Below, piece by piece: positions 42,892 through 54,645 of a DNA stretch of 64,000 bases. The translations under genes and the position numbers were made by a program. The stretch covers positions 334,936,177-335,000,176 of the forward strand of contig NC_090448.1 in the NCBI RefSeq assembly GCF_031143425.1. Direction: 5' to 3'. The DNA comes from Pleurodeles waltl. Lineage: Eukaryota > Chordata > Amphibia > Caudata > Salamandridae. Position 1 is the first letter of the stretch. Every line of letters begins with the position of its first letter. Under the pieces are notes generated by a model that saw only the letters and a list, made by a program, of their open reading frames with translations, did no database searches and had not been told where the DNA came from.

Positions 42892-44421
42892 ATGGCCCCG
42901 CAAAGACACCCCAGGTTCTCTGAGGAGGAGCTCAGGGTCAAGGTGGAGCAAATCATCCGGGTAGAACCACAGCTATTCGGATCACAGGTGCAGCACACCA
43001 CCATAGCTAGGAAGATGGAGCTATGGCGAAGAACCGTGGACAGGGTCAACGCAGTGGGACAGCACCCAAGAACACGGGATGACATCAGGAAGAGGTGGAA
43101 CGAACTACGGGGGCAGGTGCGTTCTGTGGTCTCAAGACACCACCTTGTGGTTCAGAGGACTGGCGGCGGACCCCCACCTCCTCCCCCAGATCTCACTACA
43201 TGGGAGGAGCAGGTCTTGGCTATACTGCATCCTGAGGGCCTTACAGGAGTAGCAGGAGGAATGGACTCTGGTAAGTCAAACCTTTACTTCATCTCTTGTC
43301 CCCCACCCACCTGCATGCTATCACATACCCCCACCCTCCCCCTCCCCCATCACTCCAACTCCTCACATATGTCCCAATATCACAAACCACACATCCCAAA
43401 CCCAAATCCTGCATGTAACACCAAAGCATGGACACCCATCCCCAAAGCATGGCCACTGCACATCCCCATACACTCCCCTAAACCATTATCACACAAGATC
43501 CTACACAGGAATGCAAGCACTGGGGTACACGGTCACCCACCCATTGCACACCATGGCACACACAGATGCAATAATCATGCCTTTACACCCCTGCAGGACA
43601 CCTACCCAACGTCACCGAACAGGAGGGTCCAGATATGTCCACACCACCCAAAGAAGAGGCCCACAGTGATGACAGCAGCTCTGTCCAACTGGATCAAGAT
43701 GACCAGCCTGGCCCATCTGGGACCTCGGGACAGTCGGTCCCCCGGCACACTGGCACAGGCCACTACAGAGCTTCCCCGCTCTGGAAACACCATCACAGCA
43801 CCCACCCAGCGGGCCTATACCTCTATCCCCAGGACACGTCAATCAGCAGTGTGTCCACCACTACAGGGAACCCAGGCTAACCCACCAGCCCAACAACACC
43901 AGGAACCTGGGGGCAGTAGTAGTGGGCACAAGGTTCAGGGGACAGAGGCACAGGAACACAGGGAACTGGGAGGGCTGCTGTGCGACAGGGGGAGGATAGG
44001 CCCAGGGAACTTCACTCTCCACGAGGCCCTCTCCAACATCATGGAAGCCTACCACCATTCCCAGGAGACAATGGCATCGGTACTGGCCAAGTTTCAGGAG
44101 ACCCAGCGGCTGCAGGAGGAACAGTATTTGGGCTTCAGGGAGGAACTCAAATCCATCAATTCCACCCTGGGCACCATTGTAGGAGTGCTGAAGGAACTCG
44201 TGAACACCAGGAGGGACACTGTGGCACAACAAGGGACCCCTGACACTAGCCTGGACGATTAACTTCCCACCACCTCCGCCGGCACTAGTGGACAGGAGGC
44301 ACTGCCACAGGCCCACGACACCAGCACCCCACCCCCTGCAGATGGAGAACCACCCCGCAAGCGGTCCCTGAGATCCAGGACAAAGACAGAGAACAATGCC
44401 AAGGCCCCCGCCAACAAATGA
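42892..44421 (+). pseudogene. Harbinger C Myb/SANT-like protein
   Basis: Exon 1 (42892-43270) starts with ATG: PQRHPRFSEEELRVKVEQII, QLFGSQVQHTTIARKMELWR, RTRDDIRKRWNELRGQVRSV, poly-Pro, HPEGLTGVAGGM. Donor gtaagt at 43271, acceptor cccctgcag ending at 43596. The spliced frame gives an acidic segment (EEAHSDDSSSVQLDQDDQPG). The C-terminal half (LHEALSNIMEAYHHSQETMA, coiled coil EEQYLGFREELKSINSTLGT) is in another frame, so one shift lies between about 43740 and 43860. A TAA at 44260-44262 precedes the final segment with a basic, nuclear-localisation-like patch PPRKRSLRSRTK, ending TGA 44421. Confidence 0.87.
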
Positions 44422-44542
44422 GACCACCCTGATTGTCATCCTTCTGTCCCACTTTGTCACCCTGTCCATACTTAAACTGCCATGGACATTCCTCCACCAT
44501 TACCCCTGACCATTTTACAACCCCCTCCACTATTGAGCACTT

Positions 44543-44548
44543 AAATAA
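44543..44548 (+). terminator. Polyadenylation signal after Myb-like gene (C)
   Basis: AATAAACACC about 120 nt after the Myb-like stop. The same motif occurs in the same place in B. Confidence 0.65.
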
Positions 44549-44836
44549 ACACCCTTAAATCACAAAACAATCAGGAGTCTGTCTGTGCTTTCGAAAATGT
44601 GTATTAGCAACAACAGTGGCAAAATGCTATATCAAATGCAATGCTAACATACCTATGTCACACAGCTCTAGTCCATGCGGATACAAAGCAGATGTCACAC
44701 AGTGGGACCCACATCGGTGAAATCGTAAGGGAAAGTGACAACTCAGTGACCATGCACTGGGTGAAAATGACAGACAGATGAGAGGTAGTAGAATTAAATC
44801 AGATGTAGCAGGCAGTGTTGTCTTCTTACCTGTGTC

Positions 44837-46005
44837 TCACTGGAAGTATTGCAGGATCACTGTGTTCCTGTTGTCTATGCCCTCTTCTTCTGCTTCATCG
44901 TCTTCACTGTCCACAGGCTCCACAGCTGCCACAACACCTCCATCTGGACCATCCTCCTGCAGAAAAGGCACCTGTCGTCGCAAAGCCAAGTTGTGAAGCA
45001 TACAGCAGGCCACGATGATCTGGCACACCTTCTTTGGTGAGTAGAATAGGGAACCACCTGTCATATGGAGGCACCGAAACCGGGCCTTCAGGAGGCCTAA
45101 GGTCCGCTCTATAATCCTCCTAGTTCGCCCATGGTCCTCATTGTAGTGTTCCTCTGCCCTTGTCCTGGGATTCCTCACTGGGGTCAGTAGCCATGACAGG
45201 TTGGGGTAACCAGAGTCACCTGCAAATATCGGGGGACAACTGTTAGACACACACTAACTCATAGGGACATCCCCAGACCCAGACACCTAGTCACACTGTA
45301 TTGGGTCCAGGTCCTCACCTAATAGCCACACACGGTGCCTCTGGAGTTGCCCCATTACATAAGGGATGCTGCTATTCCTTTAGAATATAAACGTCATGCA
45401 CTGAGCCAGGAGATTTGGCATTCACATGGGAGATGTACTGGTCTGCCAAACACACCATCTGCACATTCATTGAATAGTAACTCTTCCGGTTTCTGTACAC
45501 CTGTTCACTCCTGCGGGGGGACCAAGGCCACATGTGTTCCATCAATGGCACCTATGATTTTGGGGATATGTCCCAGGGCATAGAAATCACCTTTCACTGT
45601 AGGCAAATCCTCCCCCTGAGGTAAAACGATGTAGCTCCGCATGTGTTTCAGCAGGGCAAAAAACACTCTGGACAACACGTTGGAAAACATAGGCTGGGAC
45701 ATTCTTGATGCTATGGCCACTGTAGTTTGAAAAGACCCACTTGCTAGGAAATGGAGTACTGACAGCACCTGCACTTGAGAGGGGATTCTTGTAGGTTGGC
45801 GGATAGCTGACATCAGGGCTGGCTCCAACTGGGCACACAGTTCCAGGATTGTGGTACGATCAAGTCTGTAGGTGATGATCACATGTCGCTCCTCCATCGT
45901 CGACAGGTCCACCAGCGGTCTGAACACCGGAGGATGCCGCCATCTCCTCAAATGCCCCAACGGATGGTGCCTATGGAGGAGAACAGCGAGCAGAGAGTCA
46001 ACCAA
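44837..46005 (-). pseudogene. Harbinger C DDE transposase
   Basis: Exon 1 runs 46005-45319. It has VFRPLVDLSTMEERHVIITY, QVLSVLHFLASGSFQTTVAI and D1 in GAIDGTHVALVPP. After a shift come EQVYRNRKSYYSMNVQMVCL and D2 in GSVHDVYIL, then a stop and a further shift. Donor gtgagg at 45318, acceptor tttgcag at 45220. Exon 2 (45219-44837) has DSGYPNLSWLLTPVRNPRTR, E in IIERTLGLLKARFRCLH, SPKKVCQIIVACCMLHNLAL and an acidic tail. All three catalytic residues are seen. Exon 1 needs two frame corrections. The frame opens at TTG, not ATG, as if an upstream start has been lost or lies in another exon. Confidence 0.88.
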
Positions 46006-46417
46006 CTCTGAGGTACGTAAACACAGCTTAATCTGAAAATATTAGCAAATCGACATATGCCTGTATTAGTGTTTAAGCAAGTCCTAGATATGTGTGACGC
46101 AGTCCAAAATAATGTCATGTGGGCCCATGAAATGGTGGCTGCCTGACCTGTAAAGTGGGACAAGGGGATATGAGGTAACTGCGCTGGCGTTGTACACCGT
46201 CGCGGTAGGCGGTCGAAGACCGTGGCGCAATCCTGCATTGGTTAACATTGGACCCTAAGGGGCCCAGAAGCCAATGACGATGCATGCCGGCGGTGACGGT
46301 ACGGACCGCCGTGGACGTGACCGCCATTTTCTCTCTGTTCAATCACTTGATACCTGATCTTCGACAGGAGAGGACCCACACTGCAAGTGCTGCTGTGACC
46401 TCAGTCTGGAAGAGACA

Positions 46418-49086
46418 ATGGCTCATGTGTCTGGGGAAAGGGCCCCTGCCTTCAGCACAGAGGAGTTGGAGAAACTAGTGGATGGGGTCCTCCCCCTGTA
46501 CACGCTACTCTACGGTCCTCCAGACAAACAGGTAAGTACACTGTGAGCATGCTGTATGAGCAATGCCTGTGTGGAGTGGTCTGGATGAAAGATAGGGGGG
46601 GGTTGAGAATGAGGCGTGCATGAAACGACGGTGAGTGCATGTGCGTCATGGCAAGGGTAGGGATGCGCGCCAATGACTGTGACGGTGCGGACGGTAATAT
46701 CTTCTCCATTTCCCCTGTACTATTCCTGTAGGTCAGCGCCCACCAGAAGAAGGACATTTGGCGTGCCATCGCCAAGGAAGTCCAGACCCTGGGGGTCTAC
46801 CACAGACAGAGCACCCACTGCCGGAAAAGATGGGAGGACATTCGCCGCTGGAGCAAGAAGACAGCGGAGTCCCAGCTGGGGATGGCCTCCCAACGTGGGA
46901 GTGGTGCCCGTCGCACCATGACCCCCCTTATGTTCAGGATCCTGGCGGTGGCGGTGGCGTACCCGGAGTGGGCATCACAGCTCCCACAAGGGGGTGAGTA
47001 CACTCTCATTCTGCTGATTCAGCGTGCATTGGAGGTGCCTGGGTGGGGGAGTTGGGCTGTGGGTTCCCCTAGGCCAGGGTGAGTTTAGTAGGCAAGGTCC
47101 CTTCTTAAGGCAGGCCCTGTGGCACCCCACACCACCTGTGTACAGTGCCAACTCCACCTAGTCAGGCTCCTGTGGCATCCATGTGTGCAGCAATCGGGCA
47201 TAGCTTTGTAACCCATGTCCCGGGGATTGATTAGGGAACTCCAAGTGCACGGCGTAGTGCAGGGGGCTTCTGTGTCTGTAGTGTCCGCCAACGGTAGCGG
47301 TATTGCATGCACTTAACATCTCTTTCTTCTGTCTTCCCCCCTTTTTTGTGGTCTCCCTGTTCTTGTGTGCATTAGCATCATCAGGTGGAGGAGCAGTGGC
47401 ACCGGAGCAGGAGGGAGCTACATCCCACATGGCCCTGGAGGGCGACACAACGGAGTCTGAATTCACCAGTGGGACGGAGGGCGAGGGGATCTCCACGGTG
47501 GGGACTGGAGCTGAGACCAGCGATACGGACTCCTCCTCTGATGGGAGATCCCTTGCGTAGGCGGGCCCATCTGTGCCCCCGCATCTACAGGTACAGATGC
47601 CACCCCCCCAACAGCACCGCCCTCCCAGCAGCCCCTCAGCGTGTGTCCTGTGCCCGCTCACCCGGGAGGGTGGGCATCTCCTTCGCCCCAGGCTCCTCAG
47701 CCCCTGTCACCCCTGCTGCCCCCAGTGAGGAGGCCATTGACCTCCTCAGGTCCCTCACTGTTGGGCAGTCTACCATTTTGAATGCCATCCAGGGTGTAGA
47801 GAGGCAGTTGCAACAAAACAATGCATACCTGGAAGGCATTCATTCTAGTCAGGCAGCCCATCAGCGAGCTTTTCAGACTCTGGCCTCAGCACTGATGGCA
47901 GCCATTGTCCCTGTCTCTAGCCTCCGCCCTCCAACTTCCTCCACCCAGCCTCAAACCCTTGTACCTCAGCCTATCCCAAGCACACCATCAGACCAGCATG
48001 CACACACCTCCACACACAAGGGAAGCTATGGCACAAAAAGCACCACACATCCCACAGGCACTCACGCAAGCATCATACACATGCAGACACACCAACATCC
48101 ACTGCCTCCACTGTGTCTCCCTCCTCCTCGTCTCCCTCCTCCCTCCCTGTCTTGTCTCCACTCACACCTGCATGCACTACATCCTCAGCCACTACGTCCA
48201 TCACCAGCACACCCACCACCACACCCCGCTCACGTGCAGTCACCACCCCCACTACCATTCACACATCCCCTGTGTCCTCTCCCAGTGTGTCTGTGAGCCC
48301 ACCTCCCAAGGTACACAAACGCAGCCACACCCCCACCCAACAGCCATCCACCTCAAGACAGCCTCCAGCCCATGCACCTTCACCAAAAGTCACCAAACGT
48401 ACAACTCCTACAACCACTACCTCTTCCTTCACTCCCAAACCCCCTCCATCTACCCGTCCCAGTGTTCCCCAAAAACCTTTCCTGTCCAACCTTGACCTCT
48501 TTCCCTCACCACCCCCACCCCTTCAGTCTCCTAGGGCCCACCTCTCCAGGTCCCAACCCAGCACCTCAGCCACAACATCTGCGGGACCAGTGGTGCCAGT
48601 AGTAACCAGCTTCTGGAGTGCGCCAGGCAGCAGGGCAGCCAGTGTGTCAAGGAGCCAGAGCACGGACAGTCCCCCACCTGTAAAGCACAAAAAGTTGGCC
48701 AGTGCCCGGCGGGAGAGAGGAAAGAAATCAGCCACCAAAGCCGCTCCAAGGGTACAGTTGGGAGTGTGGAGACAGCTGCGCCACCATCCAAGGTGGGGAA
48801 GAGGCACAGTAAAACCAGCACGTCTGGGAAAATCTGCACGGTGGACAAGACCGCCACCAGCCCCGCTGCCCAGGATATAGCCGCCACCAGCACCGCTGCT
48901 CAGGACACCGCCGCCAGCAGCACCAGAGCCCAGGACACCGCCGCCAGCAGCATCGCTGCCTAGGACACCGCCGCCACGAGCACCGCTGCCCAGGACACCG
49001 CCGCCACCAGCACCGCTGCCCAGGACACCGCCGCCACCAGCACTGCTGCCCAGGACACCGCCGCAACCAGCACCACAGGCCAGTGA
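46418..49086 (+). pseudogene. Harbinger C third gene (SANT-like, acidic, repeat-tailed protein)
   Basis: Exon 1 (46418-46531) starts with ATG and reads AHVSGERAPAFSTEELEKLV then DGVLPLYTLLYGPPDKQ, donor gtaagt. Exon 2 (46732-46993), after ttcctgtag, reads VSAHQKKDIWRAIAKEVQTL, STHCRKRWEDIRRWSKKTAE and MTPLMFRILAVAVAYPEWAS, donor gtgagt. It is fully open and SANT/Myb-like by its tryptophan spacing. Exon 3 (from 47373) reads ASSGGGAVAPEQEG, then an acidic segment (FTSGTEGEGISTVG) to a TAG at 47558. In a second frame it continues SEEAIDLLRSLTVGQSTILN, NAYLEGIHSSQAAHQRAFQT and a Thr/Pro/Ser-rich stretch. The tail is Lys-rich (PPSKVGKRHSKTST) and then eight 10-residue repeats of DTAATSTAAQ type, with one stop in unit 4, ending at TGA 49084-49086. 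Junction phases agree at both introns. Function unknown. Confidence 0.8.
48844..49083 (+). repeat. Eight 30-bp tandem repeats (coding)
   Basis: Units of gacaccgccgccaccagcac plus cgctgcccag, encoding DTAATSTAAQ. Exactly eight in frame, with small differences. Unit 4 has cag changed to tag, a stop. Confidence 0.9.
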
Positions 49087-49260
49087 GCGCCAAAGATTCC
49101 GATGCTACTGAGGCCGCCACGAGCAGGATGAAGCACTATGGGCACAAAGCGCCCTCCAGAACCAGTGGAGAAAAGCATCCACTACCTCAGTCCTTGGCAG
49201 GATGAAGCACTCTGGGCACAAAGCCCCCTCCAGAACCAGTGGAGAATGTTATCCACTTGA

Positions 49261-49505
49261 GAGACTTTGGCTTTGCACTCCCCAGGAAACAGCAGTGGAC
49301 AAACCACTCACTGGAGAGACTTGAGAGACTGTGGCTTTGCACTCCCCGGGATAAAGCAGTGGGCAAACCACCCACTGTAGAGACTTGAGACACTGTGGCT
49401 TTGCACTCCCCAGGATAAAGCAGTGGGCAAACCACCCACTGGAGAGACTTGAGAGACTGTGGCTTTGCATTCCCCAAGATTGAACAGTGGGCATGGAGCC
49501 CCCTC
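49261..49505 (+). repeat. ~64-bp tandem repeats after third gene
   Basis: About four units starting gagactgtggctttgcactc and containing cagtgggcaaaccacccact. They are non-coding by the frame of the gene and probably 3' UTR. The matching part of B (26560-26740, minus) has gagactgtggccttacactc and agtgggcatgttccccactt, so the motif is conserved. Confidence 0.75.
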
Positions 49506-50378
49506 GTGGATCTGGCGTCATGCACTCATCCGGCTGAGGTGCCCCCCTTTCGTTCCCACTGAGGTGCCTGTTTTTTTTCTATCTGATGCCCCAGCAGTGT
49601 TCTCTCCGTCTTGTTCGGGTATCTTGTGTGGGCCTTGCCAATGCCTTTTGGGCCCAGTGGTCCATGGACTATGATAGTGGAATCCCTTGGACTTGTATTC
49701 TTAGTGTATATATTTGTTTATAGTGTGAATATCTTTATATATGTATATATTTTTGATTACTGTATTTGAATATATTAGAATCAATCGACTCATTTCCTTT
49801 TGTCCTTGCATTCTTCTGGAGGGGTTCGGGGGGCGTAACGATAATGTATCATGATGTATTAGTGTGTGTGTTGTCGTGGGTGAGGTGGGGGTGGGGGTTT
49901 TGCGTGTTGCGTGTGTGTGTCACTGTTTTTTCGCTCCCCCTCCCCTGTGTCGTAGGTGCAGTACTCACCGTGGTGTTTGCCGCTGACGTTCGTGCTCCTG
50001 GTAGAGGAGCAGGAAGATAAAGGCTGGAAGAATCTAGAGCTTGGGTTCCATGGCATCCTGGTTCCTCGTGGGGTGTGTAGAGGTGAGCGTTTCCCCTTCC
50101 AAGTCCTGTTTCCGCCGTGTTTTTGCTTGCGGTGAGTCCGCCCCAGAAAAGGTGGCGGATTGGACTGTTGTAATTCTGTAGGTGGTACATTGTCCTCCAC
50201 CTGTCTGTTGCCGGTTACCACCGCGGTGTTTGTTTGTACCGCCTTGGCGGTCGGGGTGTTAAAGTGGCTGTCTATGTTGGCGGTTTCCACCACGGTCGTA
50301 ATTCCATTTATTTTCCGCCGGCCTGTTGGTGGTTTTACCGCCGCTTTAACACCGACCGCCAGGGTTGTAATGACCACC

Positions 50379-50674
50379 ATTATGTTTCTGTCACATGTAA
50401 GTGAGAAACGGACATGATGTGAATACCTACGTATCTCACTTAACTTTGATGCTGATAGTGATGCCTTTACAGAGTGGCACTGATAACATAAAATCAAAAC
50501 ATTTCACTAACTGTAAGCATAGCAGCCATTTTGAGAGAAATATTTAAATAAATAGGCTAAGACAGAGCAATCTAAGCATTTTAAAAGTCACTAGGTGACA
50601 GGGCCACATGCCTGCAAGCCAGAAGGCTAACCTAAACTCCTGACTCCCATTAAAACTAAATAGGATCCACTACA
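50379..50674 (-). repeat. ERV1 3' LTR, upstream part
   Basis: Starts TGTAGTGGATCC on the minus strand, directly after the purine tract ctgtggggaggg (50690-50675). Joins to 42370-41676 across Harbinger C. Confidence 0.6.
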
Positions 50675-50915
50675 CCCTCCCCACAGCTAGAACAAGGGTG
50701 ATGCCATAGTGATAAAGCCAGAGCAGGTGTGTGAGCCCAAGCTAAAATGCTCTGAGTTAAAAGCAAGTTAAAATTTTACTAAAATGAGTTAAAACAGCAA
50801 AAGACATACAAACAGATAATAATGTCGAGCAGGACAAGCACAGCAGACCAAAGCCAATCTAATCAATAAGGCAATTTAGCATAATAGTTTTGAAACTGCG
50901 GAATAAAGCCAATGG

Positions 50916-52067
50916 TCAAATCAGATAACAATAGTCATGACCCTGAAGAATGTCTCTGAAGTCATCGAAAGAAAGTGCTTTCAGGAAGGACTTCACATTG
51001 TCAGACGTCAGATCGATGACAAGTTTGGCAGATGGGTCCACGGAGCAGAAGTGTGCAGCAGCCTCAAGCACAGGGTCACCCACGAAGGCAGTACCATCCA
51101 AACTGCCTGAAAGAGCCAGATAGGTGGCTAATAGGTGGCCTCACAAATGTATATGAACCCTCATCGGGAACACTGGTAGCTCTTGGTCCACTGGAGGCTC
51201 TCAAAGAGGCACCAGCTGCGATGAAAGACCGGTTGCATGCACCAAAGGGATTGGCCAAAATGACATTGACCAATCATGCTCCAATTCTTCCAGCAAAGAA
51301 CTGCACTATGCAATCATGGCACAGCTGGGCAGGTGGTAGTAGCTCCATCACTCCGTTAGGTGAGAAGGCACAACCACTGCATATTAGGAACAGCAGCAGC
51401 AGTATCCTGCCAATCAATGCCTCAGTCACTGAAAAGCCGCCAAACACACTTGAAAAAAAGTGAAGGGATTGCTGATGGAATGACTCCGAAGACAGTCTAG
51501 AAGATGGTAACAAATCCAGGCCCAATAGCCTTAAAGAAATGCACAATCCCCATTGTGCTCGAGGCATTAAATATTCTAGAAACCAGTTCTTCAAAGTGCT
51601 TGGGGAAGTTGGTATTTAATAGGGATTGTACCTCGGCTGATGATCTTGATAACTGGAGAGCATACATCTCTTTAGCAAATGTCAATGCAACTTGTTCCTG
51701 GAACAGTAGCGCCTTTAATCTGCTCAGCTTGTCATAATTAACATTAGTAGTATCGTTGTGAGGCCACATTTCTGCTACTGTTATCATTTGTGTGTGGGGG
51801 GGAATAGAACATGTTCGCAACAAGTTACAATCTTTTTTAACTTTTCTCTACGAAGCATGGTGAAACTTGCTCCTGTTTTAGCCATTATCTGTTGTTTCCT
51901 GGATAAATTAAAAGCGCAAACAGGTCACTACTATCAATATATTTCCATGGAATTGGGCCATCTTTCAGGATCTGCAACGTCCAACCCAACTGCATGATGG
52001 AACGCAGATGTAGAATGGACATGCCATTCTGGATGATGTCAATTGCAGATGACACTATGGTGTTCAT
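50916..52067 (-). pseudogene. ERV1 env, C-terminal region
   Basis: Minus-strand frames 52067-51885, 51823-51497, 51594-51274, 51273-51076 and 51101-50916 chain together across stops and shifts. Features are a heptad-like segment with AEVQSLLNTNFPKHFEELVS and an amphipathic region (FFKAIGPGFVTIF). Then comes a strongly hydrophobic stretch (GRILLLLFLICSGCAF) that looks like a membrane anchor. The role in the family is membrane fusion. I cannot assign the Env to a known class. Multiple stops make it non-functional. Confidence 0.5.
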
Positions 52068-52900
52068 TTTGGCCCTGGCAGTCCAAAGACTGCCAGGGCA
52101 GCTGTGGCGGTCTCACCGCCAACGGGCCGGCGGTGAAGACTGCCACATTACGAGTGTGGCAGTTTGGCCTCTGCCAAACTGCCACATCCCCGATGATACC
52201 CCTAGGGTGGTAGGACTGCTGAGCTGGAAGACAACACCTCTGGGCCGGCTGTCCACAGAAGACCGCCAGCAGTATTAGGAGTCGCCTGTTCGCCAGGGTT
52301 TCTCCGGCAGTAGCACCGCGACGTGAACCCTGGATGGAAACGCTGCAGTCAAGAGGAAATTCCTTTCCTGTCGCTGGCAGTTGACTCCCCCCACCCCCGT
52401 TCCAAGACAGCACCCCACCCCCCTCGGTCCAAGACAGCACCCCCCACCCCCCTTCCAAGACAGCACCACCCTCCCCCATACATGCACACACACCCAAACG
52501 TAGCCTGCATACACACATTCACCAACACACATACATACATGCATTCACCTACACGCATGCATACACGCATTCACTCGCACCAAAAGACACGGATTCACAC
52601 ACTTACCAACATGCGCTCACTTCAACAATCACACACACATACACACCTACATTCACACACACATACACAACATCCCCCACCCCTCCAACCTCCTCCTCTG
52701 TCGAACGATTGGCTTATCTTGTCGGGCGAGGAAGTTGTCCACCAGGGAACGGGGACAGGCGCTTCCACCACCGGCTGCGTCCTGTCATCAGGACACCGCC
52801 ACGCTGTATTACTGCTCGTAATTTGTCGGGCAGAGTCCTTGTGGTGTGGCAGTGATGGCTGTGGAACAGTCTCTGCAGCGCCAGCATGACTGCTGAAGGA
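52068..52900. mobile_element. GC-rich palindromic insertion in env
   Basis: The env frame is continuous on both sides but interrupted here. The insert starts ggccctggcagtccaaagac, itself an inverted repeat (52070-52098). More short palindromes follow (gtggcggtctcaccgcc, actgccacattacgagtgtg). After that come three copies of a C-rich unit containing ccaagacagcacc (about 52394-52470) and a CA/ATAC-rich microsatellite (about 52475-52675). The right boundary is approximate. I see no matching right terminus, so the class is unknown. Confidence 0.5.
52475..52675. repeat. (CA/CATACA)n microsatellite
   Basis: Runs of acacacac, acatacatacatgc and similar units within the env insertion. Confidence 0.75.
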
Positions 52901-52907
52901 TTTCCAC

Positions 52908-53515
52908 TCAAATTGTGGCAAGCATTGAATCAACTGTTTGAACATCGCAGTCATCGGAAACAGCACCAGGTGTAATTATATCAGTCATTGAAATTTTGAA
53001 AACATATGGAATTTGAATGGCCTCAATGTGTCTATAAATGTCAAATGGAACTTTATCCCACACAGTCCCACCTGGAATTGGCACTGCTGATATGTTTACA
53101 AGGAATAAATCTCTTCGGACCTTCTGTAAGGAAAGATATGGAGTTAGAACTTCATCCACTGGCTCAACTGTAGAGCGTTCAGGAAGATAATGACCATGTA
53201 TCAAGAGAAAGATAACAGTTACGAAACCAATCCATAACAGGAAGGCAAGCAATGTCAGAAATATCCACAGATAATTCCATGGATAAACTAAACAGTTATT
53301 TATAAGCCATATGTACAACCTACATGTCTTTGTGACAGTTTCAGTTGTAGGTGTGGATGAAGTTGAAGAAAAGTTATCAAGGGTGATGAAATAACCAGAA
53401 GCAATCCCTGCAAACACAAGAGCTGGTGAATTACTGGTGGATGGATCCACTCCTCATGGAGATTCAAAGTAGATGATGTCATCTGTCTGTGTTGAGTTGG
53501 AATAGAAGACAGCCA
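52908..53515 (-). pseudogene. ERV1 env, N-terminal region
   Basis: One frame (53450-52908, 180 codons) starts in a Ser/Thr-rich segment (DNFSSTSSTPTTETVTKTC). It has a long hydrophobic stretch (WNYLWIFLTLLAFLLWIGF and VTVIFLLIHGHYL) about 80 residues in. The following sequence (DKVPFDIYRHIEAIQIPYVF) is lumenal-like. A membrane segment placed well inside the N-terminus suggests a leader or signal-anchor Env arrangement like that of foamy-type retroviruses, but this is inference. A stop near 52908 sits just before the GC-rich insertion. Confidence 0.5.
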
Positions 53516-53715
53516 GATCTTAGACAGTTGTTGTTGGTGAAGTGGTAACAGGAATCAGCAAAAGCTCATTTTCCACCCTCCCCATGCTTGGGGAAGCATA
53601 TGCAGCATTGTTGTACATGCTGGTATAGTCAAAAGAGTTGTTGTTTCTCCTTTGATGAGGTACATTCTGTTGGGTAGTGAGATGGAACCGGGGACTACCC
53701 AAGGGACCTCTGGGT

Positions 53716-54645
53716 CTATTGTGCAGAATCGGCCACACGCTGCAATTTGATGTTGTCGATGGAGACAAATCTGTTGCCTTTGGAACTTGGCAGCTGTGGT
53801 AAGATGATAGTTCTGGTTCCTTGTATTCCCAGGACTGGTACCAGTGCTCTGTAGGATGGGCCGAATTCCTTCTTCACAGCAATCTTCTCATTAACCAGAT
53901 CCCCAACTTTAGGAATGCCTGTAGAAGTTGTTTGTAAATCCCTTATTCCTAAAGTGGCAGCACTGGCGGATAATTTATCATCACAAAATTGCTGTAGCTC
54001 CTGTAAAACAATGAGACATTCATTTATGTCAAAAGGTGTGTCTGCTGCCACCAATCCAGGGCCATCTAGATCTGTGACATACATAGGTATCCCAAAGAGG
54101 ACCTCGTAAGGAGTGTGTCCTCCCAAGGACCGTCTTCGCAGATTATTCAGTGCTCTCTGGATCCCATATAGGTGATGAAGCCACCTGTGGCCTGAACCTA
54201 ATACTCTAGCTGTTAAGGACGGCTTTGGATCTCAATTCCTCCTCTCCACAACTGAATTACCCCCAGGATGGTAGGGTGAGGAGTAATGAAGTTCAACGCG
54301 TATCATCCTCATGATGTCTCTGAATACCTTAAAGGCAAAAGCAGGGCCCTGGTCTGAATGGAATGCTGCAACCGCATAAGTACCGATAAATCTAGACCAA
54401 GAATCAACAGCGACTAAGATGTATCTACAGTGATCCAGGTACACCCATTGTAGTGGCCTGTTGGACACTGAAAAGGATGTCTGCGGTGGGCGTTTAATGT
54501 TTGAGCCTTTAATTTGCTGGCGAATGTCACGGCAAAGGACATATTGCTTGGTCTGTTTGCATAGACCTGGCCACCAGAAGCATTTCTGCAAGAGTGTTAT
54601 TTTGGCTGCAACACCAGAATGAGCAGACGCCACATCCCCAGGCAC
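53716..54645 (-). pseudogene. ERV1 integrase
   Basis: Two frames, 54645-54232 and 54126-53716. The zinc domain is partial (ASAHSGVAAKITLLQKCFWW, VLCRDIRQ), with canonical C spacing degraded. In the core, the VAVDSWSRFIGTYAV block is followed by D in HSDQGPAFAF and E in GNSVVERRN. The C-terminal part begins GGHTPYEVLFGIPMYV and includes GDLVNEKIAVKKEFGPSYRA. A stop and frame change separate the two parts near 54230. It integrates viral DNA in intact relatives. Confidence 0.75.

Larger units (their letters stand above)
42374..50378. mobile_element. Harbinger element C (three genes)
   Basis: An 8.0-kb element. Imperfect inverted repeats ggaggtcattacaacattgg (left) and ggtggtcattacaaccctgg (right, complement) share their first 15 bases except one. 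Flanking triplets are ata and att. Contents: Myb-like gene (42892-44421, plus), transposase (46005-44837, minus) and third gene (46418-49086, plus). The order is the same as in B. C interrupts the ERV1 LTR, so it is younger than ERV1. Confidence 0.87.

Noticed and set aside
51076..51273. ANPFGA motif after the ERV1 env, which recalls herpesvirus glycoprotein B near its membrane anchor
   Set aside because: Only five or six residues match, it lies downstream of the apparent anchor, and no other gB feature is seen. Probably chance.
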